From Torreya grandis (taxonomy: Eukaryota > Streptophyta > Pinopsida > Cupressales > Taxaceae): 64,000 nt of DNA. Shown here one piece after another: positions 62,418 through 64,000 of the stretch (within the stretch, counting starts at the first letter, position 1; each line of letters opens with the position of its first letter). Both the position numbers and the translations under genes were made by a program. The stretch lies in the NCBI GenBank assembly GCA_037957365.1, contig JARHVA010001924.1, positions 1,608,501 to 1,672,500 on the forward strand. The letters run 5' to 3'. The notes beneath the pieces are model-generated. The model did not search any database. It was not told the DNA's origin and saw nothing but the letters and a program-made list of their open reading frames with translations.

Positions 62418-64000
62418 TGTTATGTGATCATAAAGTGAGTATGTCATGGTACCAGTATGATGTTGTGTATGAACCCAATTATTCTCTTGTGAATATATTA
62501 TGAATTACCTTGTGTACAAATTCTATTATGAAAATGTGGTGTAAATCAACTTTTGTTTAAGTAAACCTACAATAATTAAGTGAATTATTTTTGTTATGTA
62601 TTAATGTGTTGTGTTGTGTAACCATAAATTGTTGCTCTAGTATTTGGGTAATGATGCAAGTATGGGGTTTGAGGGTGGATTATAAATATTTTTATAATGG
62701 TTTATACCAAAAAAATATAGGAAGGTGGATTTTCTCGTAAGCTGAAAATCCACTTTTCCCTTTTGCAAGAGGTAGTCACCTGATTATTTCAAGTGTGTGC
62801 ACCATGATTGCCTTAGGAACCATTATATCTTCATACATAATGGTCACTTTATAAATGATGTGTTACTTCACCCACCCCTTAGTGTTTTCCAAAATAAAAA
62901 ACTTCATGAATTATATTTGAGGCAGCCTTGTGAACCTTTGTGAGACATATGGAGAGATTGACGTTTTACTCTTACCTTTGAGAGAATTGAGGCTTATATT
63001 ATTCCTTCTCCCCTAGAGTGGATTTATTAGCCACATAGTACCATAATGTGTAATTTTTTGAGATTTTTGTGCCCTATTTTATTTGATTATTATTTTATGT
63101 TTTTTTAAACTAGCACTTTTGTTCTCTTAAATCTAAATTTTCTTTTACGCAGATATTCAATTAGGTTTGAATTATTTTAATTTAAATTTCAAAATTTTTA
63201 TGAACATTTGGATCTCATATTATTACATAATTGAGATGATTTTTTGATATTTATTTATTTATTTTTAAATATTTCTTTAAGGCCATTTAAAATTTGATTT
63301 AGTTATTGGATTATGTTGGTGAGGATTTGTTATTTTTGTGTTTGAATATTGGTTTCATGAATGTCATGATGTGATCATTATACACCTATTGCATGTATGG
63401 GGGAGAATAAGTAGCTTGGACTATATCTAGAGGGTGTGATGAGCTAGCTTGCGATGTCAAGTCTTGATCCATCCTTCTACACACTAGACGTGGTGGTTTC
63501 ATACAAATTTAGCTAAAGCACTTGTTATCCTACTTTTGGGAGGTCTAAGTAAAATCTTTTTTGGGAGGTATAAGGATGTTATATGATATTATATATGATT
63601 TGGATATATATTATGTTAATTATTTAACGGGAGGTCTAAGGAGGTTATTTGTAGAACATAATGATTACTTGGTTATTTCAACCTTGACATTGCTCAATTT
63701 AGATGATAGTTGATGTTATTGCTCAATATTGATTTATGTTGTTCTAGCATGATTTGTTACTTGTTATTAACCTTATATGTTTACCATGGGATGAAACACA
63801 ATATGTTATTTATGAACTTAGAAGAGATGGATACTTGTACATAGATTCCTTCAGATGTTTTGATAGTAACAGTCTATGATATCAATTGATTTGTGATAGA
63901 TAATGGTTATTAGTATTGGAGAGTATAGTCAATGTGCTTATTATTGATCAATTTATATTGGTCATGGAATGGTTCTAATCTAAGAAAGTTAAATCCTACC
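62418..64000. other. No gene recognised; short repeated phrase
   Basis: AT-rich sequence. GGGAGGTCTAAG or a near copy occurs at 63538, 63563 and 63629. This part could be non-coding retrotransposon DNA, but I found no domain or LTR boundary. Confidence 0.3.

Overview
The window looks like intergenic DNA from a seed plant with a very large, repeat-rich genome. A gymnosperm is my best guess, but this is inference: the DNA is strongly AT-rich, all recognisable coding sequence comes from plant-type mobile elements (Tork-type Copia, Tat-type Gypsy, L1-type LINE with a terminal RNase H), and most copies are very old. I found no intact host gene, tRNA, rRNA or CRISPR array.

Layout. 1-2,866: a decayed reading frame, then an LTR (1,529-2,854) that has a polypurine tract on its left and a primer-binding site on its right. 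5,157-7,560: about 4.3 tandem copies of a ~557-bp unit. 8,117-10,753 (minus): a decayed transposase-like gene of a family I cannot name. 11,155-13,200: a diverged array of ~220-250-bp monomers. 14,445-19,565 (plus): the pol region of a Tat-type Gypsy element, split in its reverse transcriptase by a ~1.26-kb insertion. 19,904-33,936: a nest of two LTR elements. The outer one lies on the plus strand with ~1.74-1.84-kb LTRs; the inner one (24,226-32,195) lies on the minus strand with ~1.17-1.19-kb LTRs and gag-protease remnants.

35,661-40,246 is the youngest mobile element: a 4.6-kb Copia element with two 882-bp LTRs differing at about 14 sites, a perfect ACAAA target duplication, one nearly open gag-protease frame, and no integrase or N-terminal reverse transcriptase. 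It carries 18 copies of a 12-bp near-palindrome (consensus ACCGACGTCGGC): five in each LTR upstream of the TATA box and eight in the place of the missing pol segment. This is the most unusual thing in the window.

41,951-45,468 (minus) holds two diverged copies of an unclassified coding family. 45,761-51,640 (minus) is an L1-type LINE with ORF1 and ORF2. 51,870-54,730 (minus) is a second Tat-type Gypsy pol. 57,439-58,131 is a cluster of microsatellites, followed by a GC-rich patch. 61,212-62,337 is a near-perfect inverted repeat with two 515-bp arms, each carrying a short LTR end and a primer-binding site.

Nothing here forms a working pathway; the genes relate to each other only as layers of insertion. 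The ancient frames are broken mostly by stop codons one C-to-T change from Gln or Arg codons, with few frameshifts, as expected for long decay of methylated DNA.
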